64,000 nucleotides of DNA from Rhodococcus spongiicola (GTDB lineage Bacteria > Actinomycetota > Actinomycetes > Mycobacteriales > Mycobacteriaceae). Under the pieces are notes generated by a model, which ran no database searches, was not told the DNA's origin, and saw only the letters and a list, made by a program, of their open reading frames with translations. The position numbers were made by a program, and so were the translations under genes. The stretch covers positions 930,001 to 994,000 of the forward strand of contig NZ_RKLN01000001.1 in NCBI RefSeq assembly GCF_004011835.1. The letters are read 5' to 3'. Below are positions 8,591-19,497 of this stretch, in pieces (the stretch's first letter is position 1; every line of letters begins with the position of its first letter).

Positions 8591-8758
8591 CTACTCGTAG
8601 AGATCGGCCACCCGCCGCGCCCGAGACTCCATCGCGACCCGCAGGTGTTCCGGCGCCAACACTTTGGCGTTCTCCCCCCCCATAGCCCACAACACTTCAG
8701 CCCACAACACTTCGCCGGCGTGGGGGTCCCCGCCGAACGCCACCTCGATGCGCACCAT
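8591..8758 (-). pseudogene. Remnant of a WYL-domain (YafY-type) regulator
   Basis: A 55-codon reading frame resembles only the last part of a WYL-domain transcriptional regulator: VRIEVAFGG, then NAKVLAPEHLRVAMESRARRVADLY, the usual C-terminal WYL block. No helix-turn-helix or WYL core is found upstream in any frame, and an exact in-frame 15-bp duplication repeats EVLWA. I read it as a decayed gene, left divergent from the DinB/mycothiol-type gene; such regulators often sit beside DinB-like enzymes. It could also be a short functional protein, which is less likely. Confidence 0.5.
8684..8713. repeat. Exact 15-bp tandem duplication
   Basis: AGCCCACAACACTTC occurs twice head to tail (8684-8698 and 8699-8713). 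On the minus strand it repeats five codons (EVLWA) inside the WYL remnant. The core CCCACAACAC also occurs twice at 9432-9459. Confidence 0.9.
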
Positions 8759-8834
8759 TCGCTGTCGAACGGCGACTCGGACAGCACCCCAATGCGCGAC
8801 ACGAAATGTTATGAATTTCGCCGATAGTTTCCTC

Positions 8835-9416
8835 ATGCCCCAAGCGACACCGGATCCGCGTCCCCTCTACCGCGAAGCGCTGGCCTGGACCACCGGGCTC
8901 ATCGCCGGTGTTCGCCGGGACCAGTTGGCGGCGCCGACCCCCTGCCCCGAATTCGACGTCCGCACCCTTCTCGGTCACCTCGTGGCCGGCGTGGAACGTG
9001 TCCGGATCATCGGGGAAGGCGGCGACCCGTCCACCAGCCCAACAGTTGTCACCGGCATCTCCGACGACGGCTATGGGGCCGCATATCGGTCCGCCACCGA
9101 TCGCGTGTGGCCCGCTTGGACCGACGGCCGGCTGGACGCCGACGTGACCGCGCCGTGGGGCACCGTCCCCGGCCGGGTCGCGATCTGGGTCTACTCGATG
9201 GAGACTCTGGTGCACGGCTGGGACCTCGCGACCGCCACGGGCCAGCCCGCCGAGACCCGTCCCGAACTGGCCGAGTCGGTGCTCGCTGCCGTCCGCCATG
9301 CGATCCCGCCGGAACGGCGCGGCGAGAAGATGCCATTCGGCCCCGTCATCACCCCCTCGGCGCATGCCGGCCCCACCGAAAAGCTGGCCAACTGGTCCGG
9401 ACGAGCCAGCTCCTGA
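8835..9416 (+). CDS. TIGR03086/DinB-type, probable mycothiol-dependent metalloprotein
   Basis: A 193-residue protein of the maleylpyruvate-isomerase-N/DinB fold. It begins with a helix, then PTPCPEFDVRTLLGHLVAGVER with His48 and a later METLVHGWDLATATG with His127, the histidines that bind a divalent metal in this fold. Family members use mycothiol, or are of unknown activity in the TIGR03086 branch. ATG 8835 is chosen because similarity starts just after it; ATG 8811 (MNFADSF) is an alternative, and neither has a clear Shine-Dalgarno. A remnant WYL regulator lies divergently upstream. Confidence 0.75.
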   Translation: MPQATPDPRPLYREALAWTTGLIAGVRRDQLAAPTPCPEFDVRTLLGHLVAGVERVRIIGEGGDPSTSPTVVTGISDDGYGAAYRSATDRVWPAWTDGRLDADVTAPWGTVPGRVAIWVYSMETLVHGWDLATATGQPAETRPELAESVLAAVRHAIPPERRGEKMPFGPVITPSAHAGPTEKLANWSGRASS

Positions 9417-9425
9417 CCGAAACGC

Positions 9426-9460
9426 CGGCACCCCACAACACGGCGGCACCCCACAACACG
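9426..9460. repeat. 17-bp direct repeat, period 18
   Basis: CGGCACCCCACAACACG occurs at 9426-9442 and again at 9444-9460, starting ten bases after the stop of the DinB-type gene and directly before a terminator hairpin. Confidence 0.9.
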
Positions 9461-9462
9461 AC

Positions 9463-9494
9463 GACGCCCCGGACGCGATTGCGTCCGGGGCGTC
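9463..9494. terminator. Bidirectional hairpin between the DinB-type gene and clpC
   Basis: GACGCCCCGGACGC (9463-9476) pairs perfectly with GCGTCCGGGGCGTC (9481-9494) around loop GATT. The two flanking genes converge on it, so it can end transcripts from both strands. Confidence 0.85.
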
Positions 9495-9495
9495 G

Positions 9496-9530
9496 CTGCG
9501 CTGGAACCGGCTACCCTGCGCTGGAACCGG

Positions 9531-9534
<4 letters not shown>
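9496..9534. repeat. 19-bp direct repeat across the clpC stop
   Basis: CTGCGCTGGAACCGGCTAC occurs at 9496-9514 and 9516-9534, period 20. The right-hand copy contains the clpC stop codon (CTA at 9531-9533 on the plus strand), so the stop and the bases after it are duplicated downstream. Confidence 0.92.
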
Positions 9535-12077
<2,543 letters not shown>

Positions 12078-12407
12078 CGCTCTCCCTCACATTTTCCGGT
12101 GGTCCAGGTACGAGGCCCCGCCTCTCTCGGTGTCTCGCACCTTCCCGCCGAGTTTCGCTCCGGCACAACAGGCTGACGGCCTCCGGAACCGAAGGTTCCA
12201 CGACCCCACTTCACACTCTAGTGGGCCACTCTTCGGCCTGCCGCTCCTCCGCCCGTCGAGCGAGTGGAGCGAACCTGCATGAACTCCTCAACGTCGCAGG
12301 TCGCGGAATCGTTTCCCGCCGCCTGTACGCCTGAAGCGAACACGGCGTCGAGCGGCCGGGATGCCGACGATCTTGCGACCGATTTCTGAGCTTGTCGACG
12401 CTCTCTG
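12078..12407. other. Non-coding leader region of clpC
   Basis: About 330 bases between the clpC start and the end of the acyltransferase gene. It must hold the clpC promoter and the end of the upstream transcript. I see no convincing ClgR- or HspR-type palindrome and no coding frame with real protein character. Confidence 0.6.
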
Positions 12408-13604
12408 TCAGTCAGCTCGGGTGGGAGTAAGCGCGGCCTTCTCGTCGACGGCACTGGTCTCGCGCCAGGACACCTTCATCGGTCGACGCTCTTGCCGGGG
12501 ACCGCTGTCGATGAAACGCAACAGGGTTCGGTGCAGCGCCCAGGCAATCGGGACGGAGAACGCGACCGTGACGACGAAGACACCGACCGTCGAGCCCTGG
12601 AACGTCTGGTAGCCGAGCATGTCGACGACGAATTCCAGCACCACGAGGTGCACGAGGAAGATCTCGTAGGAGATCTCGCCGAGCCACACCATCGGGGCCG
12701 ACGAGGACAGGCGACCGAGCGGTCCCGGCCGGTCACCGATGACGAGCGGCGCTATCAATGCCGTCGCGAACAGCAGGTACAGCATCGACTTGGTGACCGC
12801 CTCGGTGGCGTCCATGGGCACGATGGTCGCTTCCCCCGCCAGGGGTGTGCACACGAGTAGCAGGAAGTAGATCGCCAGCAGACCCATCCCGTACGGGTTG
12901 CAGCGCTTCAGCGTTACGGAGGCCAGCGCGAGCAACATGCCGCCGGCGAACCAGGCGATGAACCCCGGCAGCCAAAGCCGGGCCGTGAAGTCGATGTCGG
13001 TGTTGTGGGTGATCAGCGTCCACAGCGGCGTGATCGCAACGAGAACGAGCAGGGCGACCGCGAGGCGGACGGGATGCCACCGCCGGCGGCAGACGACCAC
13101 CACCAGGAACCACCCGATCACCGGCAGCAAGAGGTAGAAGGCCACCTCGACCGCGAGGCTCCACATCTGGGTCAGCCCGGTGTGCATGTGCCCGGCCCCG
13201 TAGATCTGGGTGAAGGTCATGTTCCGCAGGAACCCGGACCAGCCCTTCCCCGTTTCTCCAGGGTCCTCCCGGAACAGGAAGATCGCGTAGGTCGCGATGA
13301 TGGTGATCCAGTACGCCGGCAGGATTCGTCGCACCCGGCGCCACGCGTAGATCCGCGTCGACGGCAACTCCCCCTGCCCCGCGGCAGCCTTCAGCCAAGG
13401 TCGCGCCAGCAGGAATCCCGACAGCACCATGAACATCGTGACGCCGACCTCGAGCCGGGAGAACGCGGCACCGGCGAGATCGGGCGTGTACCGACCGGTC
13501 CAGAACCCGGCGTGCGCAAAGATCACCATCAGCGCCGCGATCGCGCGCAGGCCGGTCAGCGACTTCACGTATCCGGCCGTCGCCTCACCGGTGGGGGCCG
13601 TCAC
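12408..13604 (-). CDS. Membrane acyltransferase, family 3 (OafA/YrhL type)
   Basis: A 398-residue polytopic protein of the acyltransferase-3 family, which moves acetyl or other acyl groups onto cell-surface sugars. It begins with the family motif GYVKSLTGLRAIAALMVIFAHAG, whose Arg and His are the catalytic signature, and has about ten transmembrane helices plus the conserved RRVRRILPAYW loop. GTG 13604 overlaps the stop of the upstream membrane gene as GTGA, so the two are translationally coupled and presumably act on the same glycoconjugate. The tail after about residue 370 is cytoplasmic and charged. The acceptor is unknown. Confidence 0.88.
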   Translation of the reverse strand: MTAPTGEATAGYVKSLTGLRAIAALMVIFAHAGFWTGRYTPDLAGAAFSRLEVGVTMFMVLSGFLLARPWLKAAAGQGELPSTRIYAWRRVRRILPAYWITIIATYAIFLFREDPGETGKGWSGFLRNMTFTQIYGAGHMHTGLTQMWSLAVEVAFYLLLPVIGWFLVVVVCRRRWHPVRLAVALLVLVAITPLWTLITHNTDIDFTARLWLPGFIAWFAGGMLLALASVTLKRCNPYGMGLLAIYFLLLVCTPLAGEATIVPMDATEAVTKSMLYLLFATALIAPLVIGDRPGPLGRLSSSAPMVWLGEISYEIFLVHLVVLEFVVDMLGYQTFQGSTVGVFVVTVAFSVPIAWALHRTLLRFIDSGPRQERRPMKVSWRETSAVDEKAALTPTRAD

Positions 13605-15499
13605 GATCCCGCCTCCGGCGCCGGCGCAACGGCCCCGACGGGGCCGGCACCGATGCACATCTCCAGCCCCGGAGTCACCGGGCTGATCCGAATTCCGTCA
13701 CCCGCCCCCAACAGTCTCACGAACGCCTGGTTGAGCCCGGCCTGTACCGGAACCGTCACCGTGTCCCCGCTCCGATTCAAGCTGACTTCGATGGTGCCGT
13801 CGGTGCTCGCGAAATAGTTGAGCTGGGCCGTCCACTCCCAGTCGATGAGCGGGCCGTCGAGCGGCAGATCTACCATGTCGTTCTCGATGCGATAGCCGCA
13901 TTCGGGGACGGGACCCTGCCCGATGCTGCGGATCCGCACGACGGCGCCCGGGATCAAATGCCCGGAGTCATCGAAAACCTGCAGATCGTCCGTCGACCGC
14001 CCGAACTCGGGGCGATCGTGCAGCGGGCCGAAGATGCGGCTCGCCAGGTTGTGCGGGTACGCGACGGGAAGCAGGACATAGATCGACGCGGGCTGATCCA
14101 GCAACGGGGTCTCCTGATTCGCAGCGAGTGCGGCGCGGCCGTTCGCAAGGTAGTCCACGGTCGGGTTGTCGCGCCAGCGCTGCACGAAGGTCGCCGTCGA
14201 CCACAGGCTGCTCGCGATGAACAGGGCCACCAAGCCGACGACGAGAACGGGCCGAGGCCGCGGGAGCGGACGCACCGCTCGTTTGCGAGGCGCCCGCACG
14301 ATCAGCGCCCAGCCGATCGCGATCACGACCGCACTGTCGGCGACGTAGCGCAGTGTCTGGGCCAACTCGTACGCGGTGTCGGGGCCGGAGCGGGTCAGGA
14401 TCATCGCCGCCTCGGACACCGCGACGTACGCCGCCATCGACACCCAGACGCCGACCGTGCGCTGCCGATACCGCAGCGACCACACGAGCGCCGCCGCCAC
14501 CGCCGTCCAGCCGAGGACGACGAGAACCGTAGGCGGCGTGGCCCACGGCGGGCTCGGAGGCCAGCGATCCCAGCTCCATGGCCCGCCGAGCAACGTCGGC
14601 ACCAGGCCCAGCGAGGTGCCGTGGTGAGCAAGCCCCGCAGTCTGGGAGGCGCTGGGCACCACGAACCGAGAGTCCGTGAAGTACAAGTACGCCGCCGCCC
14701 ACAGCGCGACCACCACCGCGAGGGGGATCCACAGCGACTTCCCTCGGTTCAGTGCTGTGTGGATCGGACGCTCGATACCGTCGACTCGGTATGCGAGCGT
14801 GACCGCCACGAAAGCGACCACCGGTACCAGAATCGACTTCTCGAAGAACGCCAACGACAGCGCCGTCACGACAGCGCCCGACACCGCGAACCGGGCACGT
14901 CCGGTCCGGCACAGCCGGATCGCGTCACCCGCCACCCAGGCCAGCGCGATCTGCATCGGCAAGGAGTTGAGTCCTGCCGCCCACCACGCGAACGACGGCA
15001 GCGTGAGCGGGGAGAACAGGTAGAACGCCAACGGCAGCAGCAGCACCGGCCGGGTGCCCAGCAGCAGGCGCAGGATCCGCAGCACCGCAAGCGACGCGAG
15101 CGCCTGCCCCACGACCAGCGTCACCGCCGGCACCGTCCAGCTCAGCGGTGCCGCCGCCGTCGACAGCCACGCGACCAGGAAGGCCGCCGGCATGAAATGA
15201 CCGTCGTGGTCGTAGAAGAGTAAGTCAGCCGACAGCGCAGGAAACTCGCCTGAGCGGCTGATCAGGATGAGGTCGTCCCAGTAGAAGTCGCCCGAGAACG
15301 CTACGGCGGATCGAACCACGATCTGCAGGGCGATGAGTGCCAGCGCCGCGACGAGCACCTTCCGGGTGGTCAGTGACCACTGCCGACTTCTAGTCAGTGA
15401 CGGCCATCGACTCCTAGTCGGTGACGACTGCCGACTCCCAGGCGAACGGGGGTCGGACTCGACGACCTCGTTCGCGCCGACGTCCGGAACCGCTCGCAC
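13601..15499 (-). CDS. Large integral membrane protein, GT-C glycosyltransferase-like
   Basis: A 632-residue protein with a short basic cytoplasmic start, about ten to eleven transmembrane helices, and a C-terminal outer domain of about 180 residues that looks beta-rich. After the first helix comes FYWDDLILISRSG; an acidic pair in the first outer loop is the hallmark of GT-C glycosyltransferases, which use lipid-linked sugars. I infer a role in envelope glycan assembly, supported by the coupled acyltransferase. The family is not certain. GTG 15499 is chosen since AAGGAG lies eight bases before it; the GTG at 15505 is too close. Codons 12-45 hold degenerate TRSR-containing repeats. Confidence 0.68.
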   Translation of the reverse strand: MRAVPDVGANEVVESDPRSPGSRQSSPTRSRWPSLTRSRQWSLTTRKVLVAALALIALQIVVRSAVAFSGDFYWDDLILISRSGEFPALSADLLFYDHDGHFMPAAFLVAWLSTAAAPLSWTVPAVTLVVGQALASLAVLRILRLLLGTRPVLLLPLAFYLFSPLTLPSFAWWAAGLNSLPMQIALAWVAGDAIRLCRTGRARFAVSGAVVTALSLAFFEKSILVPVVAFVAVTLAYRVDGIERPIHTALNRGKSLWIPLAVVVALWAAAYLYFTDSRFVVPSASQTAGLAHHGTSLGLVPTLLGGPWSWDRWPPSPPWATPPTVLVVLGWTAVAAALVWSLRYRQRTVGVWVSMAAYVAVSEAAMILTRSGPDTAYELAQTLRYVADSAVVIAIGWALIVRAPRKRAVRPLPRPRPVLVVGLVALFIASSLWSTATFVQRWRDNPTVDYLANGRAALAANQETPLLDQPASIYVLLPVAYPHNLASRIFGPLHDRPEFGRSTDDLQVFDDSGHLIPGAVVRIRSIGQGPVPECGYRIENDMVDLPLDGPLIDWEWTAQLNYFASTDGTIEVSLNRSGDTVTVPVQAGLNQAFVRLLGAGDGIRISPVTPGLEMCIGAGPVGAVAPAPEAGS

Positions 15500-15594
15500 G
15501 CACACACTCCTTCCACAGAACGCGGCGCCGGGACGGAACCCCGTCCGCGCAGATCATTCCAAGCGGACGGTCCGAGTGAGACAGCGGGTGAAGC

Positions 15595-16539
15595 TCAGCC
15601 GCCCACGATCGGCACCACGAACTGGCACGGTACCGAACGTTGGTTGTCCGGATCCAGAGCGTTCAGAACGTGCGCGGCTGCGACGGAATCCGCGGCAACA
15701 GCAAGATGCTCACCGAAGTTCGTGCTGCAGTCGTCCTGCAAGACGATGTTGGTCGCGTTGGGCCCCTCGAGATACCCGCTGGTGTAGGGGACGATCACTT
15801 GGTCGTAGCGAGTCAGGATGTTGGTGTAGGTCACCTCGGGCGCGTAGATTCCGTTCGCCTGCAGCGCCTGCAAGAACTCCGAGCCTGTCGCCATCTGCGG
15901 GCACGCCAGGCAGAACTCGCCGCTTCCGTCATCGATCAGGGCGCTCATGGCATCCATCAGAGTGTCCATCGAACTGTCTCCACCGGACCCGTCTGTGCCG
16001 TCCCACAGCGGCGCCAGCGACACGTACTTGTCGATCTTGTCGGCACCGCCGAGTTGCTGGACGTAGTAGGTCGGCATCAGGGTGCCCTGGGAATGGCCGA
16101 TCAGATCGACCTTCTCCGCGCCGGTCTCCTGCAGGACGCGGTCGACGAACTCACGGAGTTGCTCGGCGCTCTCTTCGATGGGCTTCAATCCGCCGATCGC
16201 TGAAATCGGCCACGGCTGATCCTCGAGTGCGCCGTAAGTGAGCGCGAAGACGCAATACCCCTCGTTCGCGAGAAGCGGAGCAAACGAACCCCAATTGTCT
16301 TGGCGGTTGCCAAAGGTTCCGTGCACCAACACCACGGGATTCGGGCGCTCATCGGACGGTTTGCATGACCAGTCGTTCGAGCCGGGCGCGGACCCGCCCG
16401 GATTACTCAATTCCAGCGAAATTCCTGCAAGGAAGTTGTAGGGCACCGGGTAGGCCTCCTGGGCCGTTGCCGGCACCGCCACACCAAGCAGTGTCAACGC
16501 AGAAAGAAGTACGCCCGCAATGAATCGTCTCAGCTGCAC
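15595..16539 (-). CDS. Secreted lipase/esterase, class-2-lipase like
   Basis: A 314-residue exported alpha/beta-hydrolase. The signal peptide covers about residues 1-26 (RRFIAGVLLSALTLLGVAVP, cut after ATA). The oxyanion loop is VLVHGTFGN (70-78) and the nucleophile Ser150 is in GHSQG. A late GEHLAVA segment supplies the catalytic His. Cysteines at FCLACPQ and at DDCS/PCQF suggest disulfides. The layout matches actinobacterial triacylglycerol lipases of the LipA/EstA class-2 group. It would act outside the membrane on lipid esters; the substrate is unproved. Confidence 0.85.
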   Translation of the reverse strand: MQLRRFIAGVLLSALTLLGVAVPATAQEAYPVPYNFLAGISLELSNPGGSAPGSNDWSCKPSDERPNPVVLVHGTFGNRQDNWGSFAPLLANEGYCVFALTYGALEDQPWPISAIGGLKPIEESAEQLREFVDRVLQETGAEKVDLIGHSQGTLMPTYYVQQLGGADKIDKYVSLAPLWDGTDGSGGDSSMDTLMDAMSALIDDGSGEFCLACPQMATGSEFLQALQANGIYAPEVTYTNILTRYDQVIVPYTSGYLEGPNATNIVLQDDCSTNFGEHLAVAADSVAAAHVLNALDPDNQRSVPCQFVVPIVGG

Positions 16540-16604
16540 GGGGCGTGATGTTAGCAGACCCCTTTACAGAGGGAGCGATCCCCGAGCCGTGTTGCGACCG
16601 TGAT

Positions 16605-16949
16605 TCAGTGAGCCTGGTTGTACGCCTCGGTAATTTCGGCGGAGATCCGACCGCGCGTGGAGACGTTGAGCCCCTGGTTCTTGGCCCATTCGCGAACCTT
16701 TGCACTGTGCTCTCGGTCGGCGCCGCCGCGGGACCCCGCACGAGTCCCCCCTCTGCCACCACGGCGACGACTCGTCACCTTGCGTGCATGCGAAACCCAC
16801 ATGTCGAGTTCCTCGCGCAACCTTGCTGCGTTCTCGGAGGACAGATCGATCTCGTACGCAACCCCGTCCAGGCCGAACTCGACTGTTTCATCGGCGGTGG
16901 TATCCGGATCGACGTCATCGATGAGCGTTTCAATGACCTTCTTTGCCAT
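16605..16949 (-). CDS. lsr2: Nucleoid-associated silencer Lsr2
   Basis: Lsr2 is the actinobacterial H-NS analogue that binds AT-rich DNA, bridges it and silences acquired genes. The 114 residues show the N-terminal dimerisation domain ([14 protein letters not shown], about 1-58), a basic Gly/Arg linker (RRRGGRGG), and the C-terminal DNA-binding domain with the AT-hook-like RGR at 99-101 ([11 protein letters not shown]). Its place downstream of lysS and near clpC matches M. tuberculosis Rv3597c. The upstream leader carries two palindromes that may be control sites. Confidence 0.97.
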   Translation of the reverse strand: MAKKVIETLIDDVDPDTTADETVEFGLDGVAYEIDLSSENAARLREELDMWVSHARKVTSRRRGGRGGTRAGSRGGADREHSAKVREWAKNQGLNVSTRGRISAEITEAYNQAH

Positions 16950-16984
16950 GGGGCCGATTCCTTCCGAATGACGCGTCGTCGCTC

Positions 16985-17059
16985 GGACGCAAAGCGTCCC
17001 AGCCGGGGCAACTCGAAAGCAATAGTACCCTGAATCCTCGAAAATGATGGCTCATCATT
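16985..17059 (-). promoter_or_regulatory. lsr2 upstream region with two palindromes
   Basis: Reading toward lsr2: AATGATG-AGC-CATCATT (17059-17043), a TACTAT -10 candidate (17027-17022), then GGACGC-TTT-GCGTCC (16999-16985) in the presumed leader. The first palindrome is AT-rich compared with its surroundings and lies at about -35 to -50 of the candidate start, a plausible operator or Lsr2 autoregulation site. Assignment is by eye only. Confidence 0.45.
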
Positions 17060-17080
17060 AACCAGGGTTTTGAACTCAGG

Positions 17081-18592
17081 TCAACGAGTCGATGGTCGGA
17101 CAATTGGGAACAAGATGGTTTCCCTGATTCCCAATCCAGTAAGTGCCATCAGAAGGCGATCGATTCCCATACCGGTTCCGGTGGTAGGCGGCATACCCTG
17201 CTCCATCGCAGCGAGGAACTCCTCGTCGAGAATCATCGCCTCGTCGTCGCCGGCCGCGGCGAGGCGCGCCTGATCCATGAAACGCTCACGTTGAATGATC
17301 GGGTCGACCAACTCCGAATACCCCGTCGCGAGTTCGAATCCGCGGATGTAGAGATCCCACTTCTCCGTCACACCCGGCAGGCTCCGGTGCTGACGGGTGA
17401 GTGGCGACGTCTCGACCGGGTAGTTCCGCACGAAGGTGGGCTCGTACAGCTGGTCGCCGCACTGGTGTTCCCACAGTTCCTCGACGAGCTTGCCGTGCCC
17501 GTATCCCTTGTCCTTGGGGATCTCGAGGCCGACCTTCGCAGCCAGTGCCAACAGGTCCTCGACGGGGGTGTCCGGGGTGACCTCGACGCTGATCGCCTCG
17601 GACAGCGACGGATACATCTCCATCGTTTTCCATTCGCCGCTGAGGTCGTATTCGGAGCCGTCGGCGAGCGTGACGACCTGGGAGCCGAACGCGCCCTGCG
17701 CAACCTCCTGGACGAGTTCGCGGATCATCTTCGCGGAATCGTCGTAAGTGCCGTACGCCTCGTACGTCTCGAGCATCGCGAACTCCGGTGAGTGCGTCGA
17801 GTCCACACCCTCGTTGCGGAAGTTTCGGTTGACCTCGAAGACCTTTTCGATACCGCCGACGACGCAGCGCTTGAGGAACAATTCCGGCGCGATTCGCAGA
17901 TACAAATCGATGTCGAGGGCGTTCGAGTGAGTCACAAACGGCCGCGCCGCCGCACCGCCGTGCAGTGTCTGCAGCATCGGCGTCTCGACCTCGAGGAAGC
18001 CGCGACGCTCGAGCGCGTTGCGCAACTCCCGAACGACCTCGACCCGCTTGCGCGCCATCTCGCGGGCTTGTGGACGGACGATGAGATCCGCGTAGCGCTG
18101 CCGCACCCGGGACTCCTCGTTCATCTCCTTGTGCGCGACCGGCAGCGGACGCAGTGCCTTGGCCGCGATCTGCCACGCGTCGGCCATCACGCTCAGCTCT
18201 CCGCGCCGCGAGCTGATGACCTCGCCGTGGATGAACACGAAATCGCCGAGATCGACGTCGGACTTCCACGCCGCAAGGGCGTCCTCGCCGATCTTCGCGA
18301 GGCTCAACATCGCCTGCAGCTGAGTTCCGTCCCCCTCTTGCAGGGTCGCGAAGCACAGCTTGCCGGTGTTACGGAGGAAGATGACACGGCCGACCACGCC
18401 GACCATGTCGCCGGTGCTCGAGTCCGCCTCCAGTTCGGGGTACTTGGCGCGGATCTCCGAGAGCGAATGAGTGCGCGGAACCGATACCGGGTACGGCTCC
18501 TGGCCTTGGGCGAGCAGACGCTCCCGCTTCTCGCGGCGGATCCGGAGCTGCTCGGGGGTGTCGTCGACTGGCTGGGAAGGTGCATCACTCAC
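17081..18592 (-). CDS. lysS: Lysyl-tRNA synthetase, class II
   Basis: Charges tRNA-Lys with lysine. The N-terminal OB-fold anticodon-binding domain (about 50-165) is followed by the class II catalytic core with motif 2 ([14 protein letters not shown]) and motif 3 (GMGIDRLLM). Length (503 aa) is usual. GTG 18592 is preferred to an upstream in-frame start because a TATAGT -10 box sits ten bases upstream, so the message would start about four bases before this GTG, i.e. nearly leaderless. Lies upstream of lsr2 in the same direction with 131 bases between. Confidence 0.96.
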   Translation of the reverse strand: MSDAPSQPVDDTPEQLRIRREKRERLLAQGQEPYPVSVPRTHSLSEIRAKYPELEADSSTGDMVGVVGRVIFLRNTGKLCFATLQEGDGTQLQAMLSLAKIGEDALAAWKSDVDLGDFVFIHGEVISSRRGELSVMADAWQIAAKALRPLPVAHKEMNEESRVRQRYADLIVRPQAREMARKRVEVVRELRNALERRGFLEVETPMLQTLHGGAAARPFVTHSNALDIDLYLRIAPELFLKRCVVGGIEKVFEVNRNFRNEGVDSTHSPEFAMLETYEAYGTYDDSAKMIRELVQEVAQGAFGSQVVTLADGSEYDLSGEWKTMEMYPSLSEAISVEVTPDTPVEDLLALAAKVGLEIPKDKGYGHGKLVEELWEHQCGDQLYEPTFVRNYPVETSPLTRQHRSLPGVTEKWDLYIRGFELATGYSELVDPIIQRERFMDQARLAAAGDDEAMILDEEFLAAMEQGMPPTTGTGMGIDRLLMALTGLGIRETILFPIVRPSTR

Positions 18593-18602
18593 GGGGTACA
18601 AG

Positions 18603-18608
18603 ACTATA
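18603..18608 (-). promoter_or_regulatory. -10 box of lysS
   Basis: TATAGT on the minus strand, ten bases ahead of the GTG 18592. It places the transcript start within a few bases of the start codon. No matching -35 hexamer is obvious. Confidence 0.55.
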
Positions 18609-18676
18609 GGGCCGCATTCGCCGAGCGTGTGAGCCGGTAGCACGGCGGCCCCGAAGGGCGTCGAACGGGGATCCGG

Positions 18677-19099
18677 TCAGTGCGCCGAAACCGTGGCCAA
18701 GTCCCGGACGCAGTGCCGCTGCCCGAGCAGGGCACCCTGCAGGCCGGCCGCCTTGATGGCCTTGTAGCCGCCGACAAGGTCGGTGGCCTTGTGCAGCCCG
18801 AGCTGCCGAAGGGCAGCGGCCGCGAGGCTCGAGGTGTACCCCTCGGAGCACACGATCACCCACTCCACGTCGTGGTCGACAGCGAGCGCAAGGTGGGCGC
18901 TGCTGGTCGGGTCCAGGCGCCACTCGAGCACGTTTCGCTCGACCGCGAGCGCGCCCGGCAGCGTGCCCTCGAGCGCCCGCTGGGCCTGGGGTCGGATGTC
19001 CACGAAGATCGCGCCGCGTCGGACGGCCTCGGCGATCTCGAAGACGTACATGCGATCGATGTGGGTGCGGGCGTCGTCGAGCATTTGGTCGATGGTCAC
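18677..19099 (-). CDS. Rhodanese-domain sulfurtransferase
   Basis: A 140-residue single-domain rhodanese. The catalytic loop is C84-S-E-G-Y-T-S, the six-residue cradle typical of active rhodaneses, preceded by the usual FVDIRPQAQR block at about 32-41. It carries a persulfide and moves sulfur in the cytoplasm. The ATG overlaps the stop of the small upstream frame (ATGA), so the two are coupled, and a cysteine-rich leader peptide lies further upstream. Both suggest that sulfur supply controls it. The exact acceptor is not visible. Confidence 0.9.
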   Translation of the reverse strand: MTIDQMLDDARTHIDRMYVFEIAEAVRRGAIFVDIRPQAQRALEGTLPGALAVERNVLEWRLDPTSSAHLALAVDHDVEWVIVCSEGYTSSLAAAALRQLGLHKATDLVGGYKAIKAAGLQGALLGQRHCVRDLATVSAH

Positions 19100-19254
19100 T
19101 TCAGGCTTCCTTCGAGCAGATCGGTCAGCTCGGCGCGAGCGCGACGCAACGCCCCGTGCCCGGCGACCTCGTAGTAGTTCATGGCTGCGTAGTAGGACAC
19201 AGCGGCGAGCGGCAGTGAATGCGCATGCGCGTCCGAGGCGCCGTGATCGGTCAT
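19096..19254 (-). CDS. Small protein of unknown function coupled to the rhodanese gene
   Basis: A 52-codon frame (start MTDHGASDAHAHS) whose stop overlaps the rhodanese start as ATGA. The frame stays open upstream to GTG 19410, but that part overlaps the leader-peptide gene and has no ribosome site, so ATG 19254 is preferred; only a weak GGCGG precedes it. The segment AAVSYYAAMNYYEVAGHGALRRARAELTDLL looks helical. I do not recognise the family. The overlap suggests it is translated with the rhodanese. Confidence 0.5.
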   Translation of the reverse strand: MTDHGASDAHAHSLPLAAVSYYAAMNYYEVAGHGALRRARAELTDLLEGSLK

Positions 19255-19384
19255 CCGCCGCAGATCAGCGGGAAGCAGTGGCGTGGGCAGCGAGGCCGCA
19301 ACGTGTGCAGACGTGCGGACGCCTAAAGAATATGCAGAATGCACGAGTAGAGCTCCAGGAGAGTGAAAACGATCGAGGCAGCGT

Positions 19385-19435
19385 TCAGCCTCGACAACAC
19401 TCCTGGGCACTCATGCAACGGAACACGTCGAGCAT
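19385..19435 (-). CDS. Cysteine-rich leader peptide (putative attenuator ORF)
   Basis: A 16-residue frame MLDVFRCMSAQECCRG lies about 130 bases ahead of the small gene and rhodanese. Three of the last ten residues are Cys, including a Cys-Cys pair near the end. Known mycobacterial attenuators use leaderless, polycysteine-ending short ORFs to sense cysteine ahead of sulfur genes, and rhodanese is such a gene. A hairpin (CCGCACGT / ACGTTGCGG, one bulge, about 19299-19320) follows and could be the switched structure. The -10 is poor (TGTTGT), so expression is inferred. Confidence 0.5.
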   Translation of the reverse strand: MLDVFRCMSAQECCRG

Positions 19436-19497
19436 TCTGACACAACATCGACGTCGGGGGAACCCCCTCGTTCGAGTGACGCCGGCTACTCGGGTGG

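Noticed and set aside
12218-12454. 78-codon minus-strand frame in the clpC leader region
   Set aside because: It overlaps the end of the acyltransferase gene and has no start signal or protein-like character.
19255-19410. Extended N-terminus (start GTG 19410) for the small ORF ahead of rhodanese
   Set aside because: It overlaps the cysteine-rich leader gene in another frame, lacks a ribosome site, and would run through the presumed attenuator hairpin.
19449-19474. GGGGGAACCCCC near the end of coaX as a terminator
   Set aside because: The loop would be only two bases and the outer arms mismatch; it may be a weak hairpin but does not stand out.
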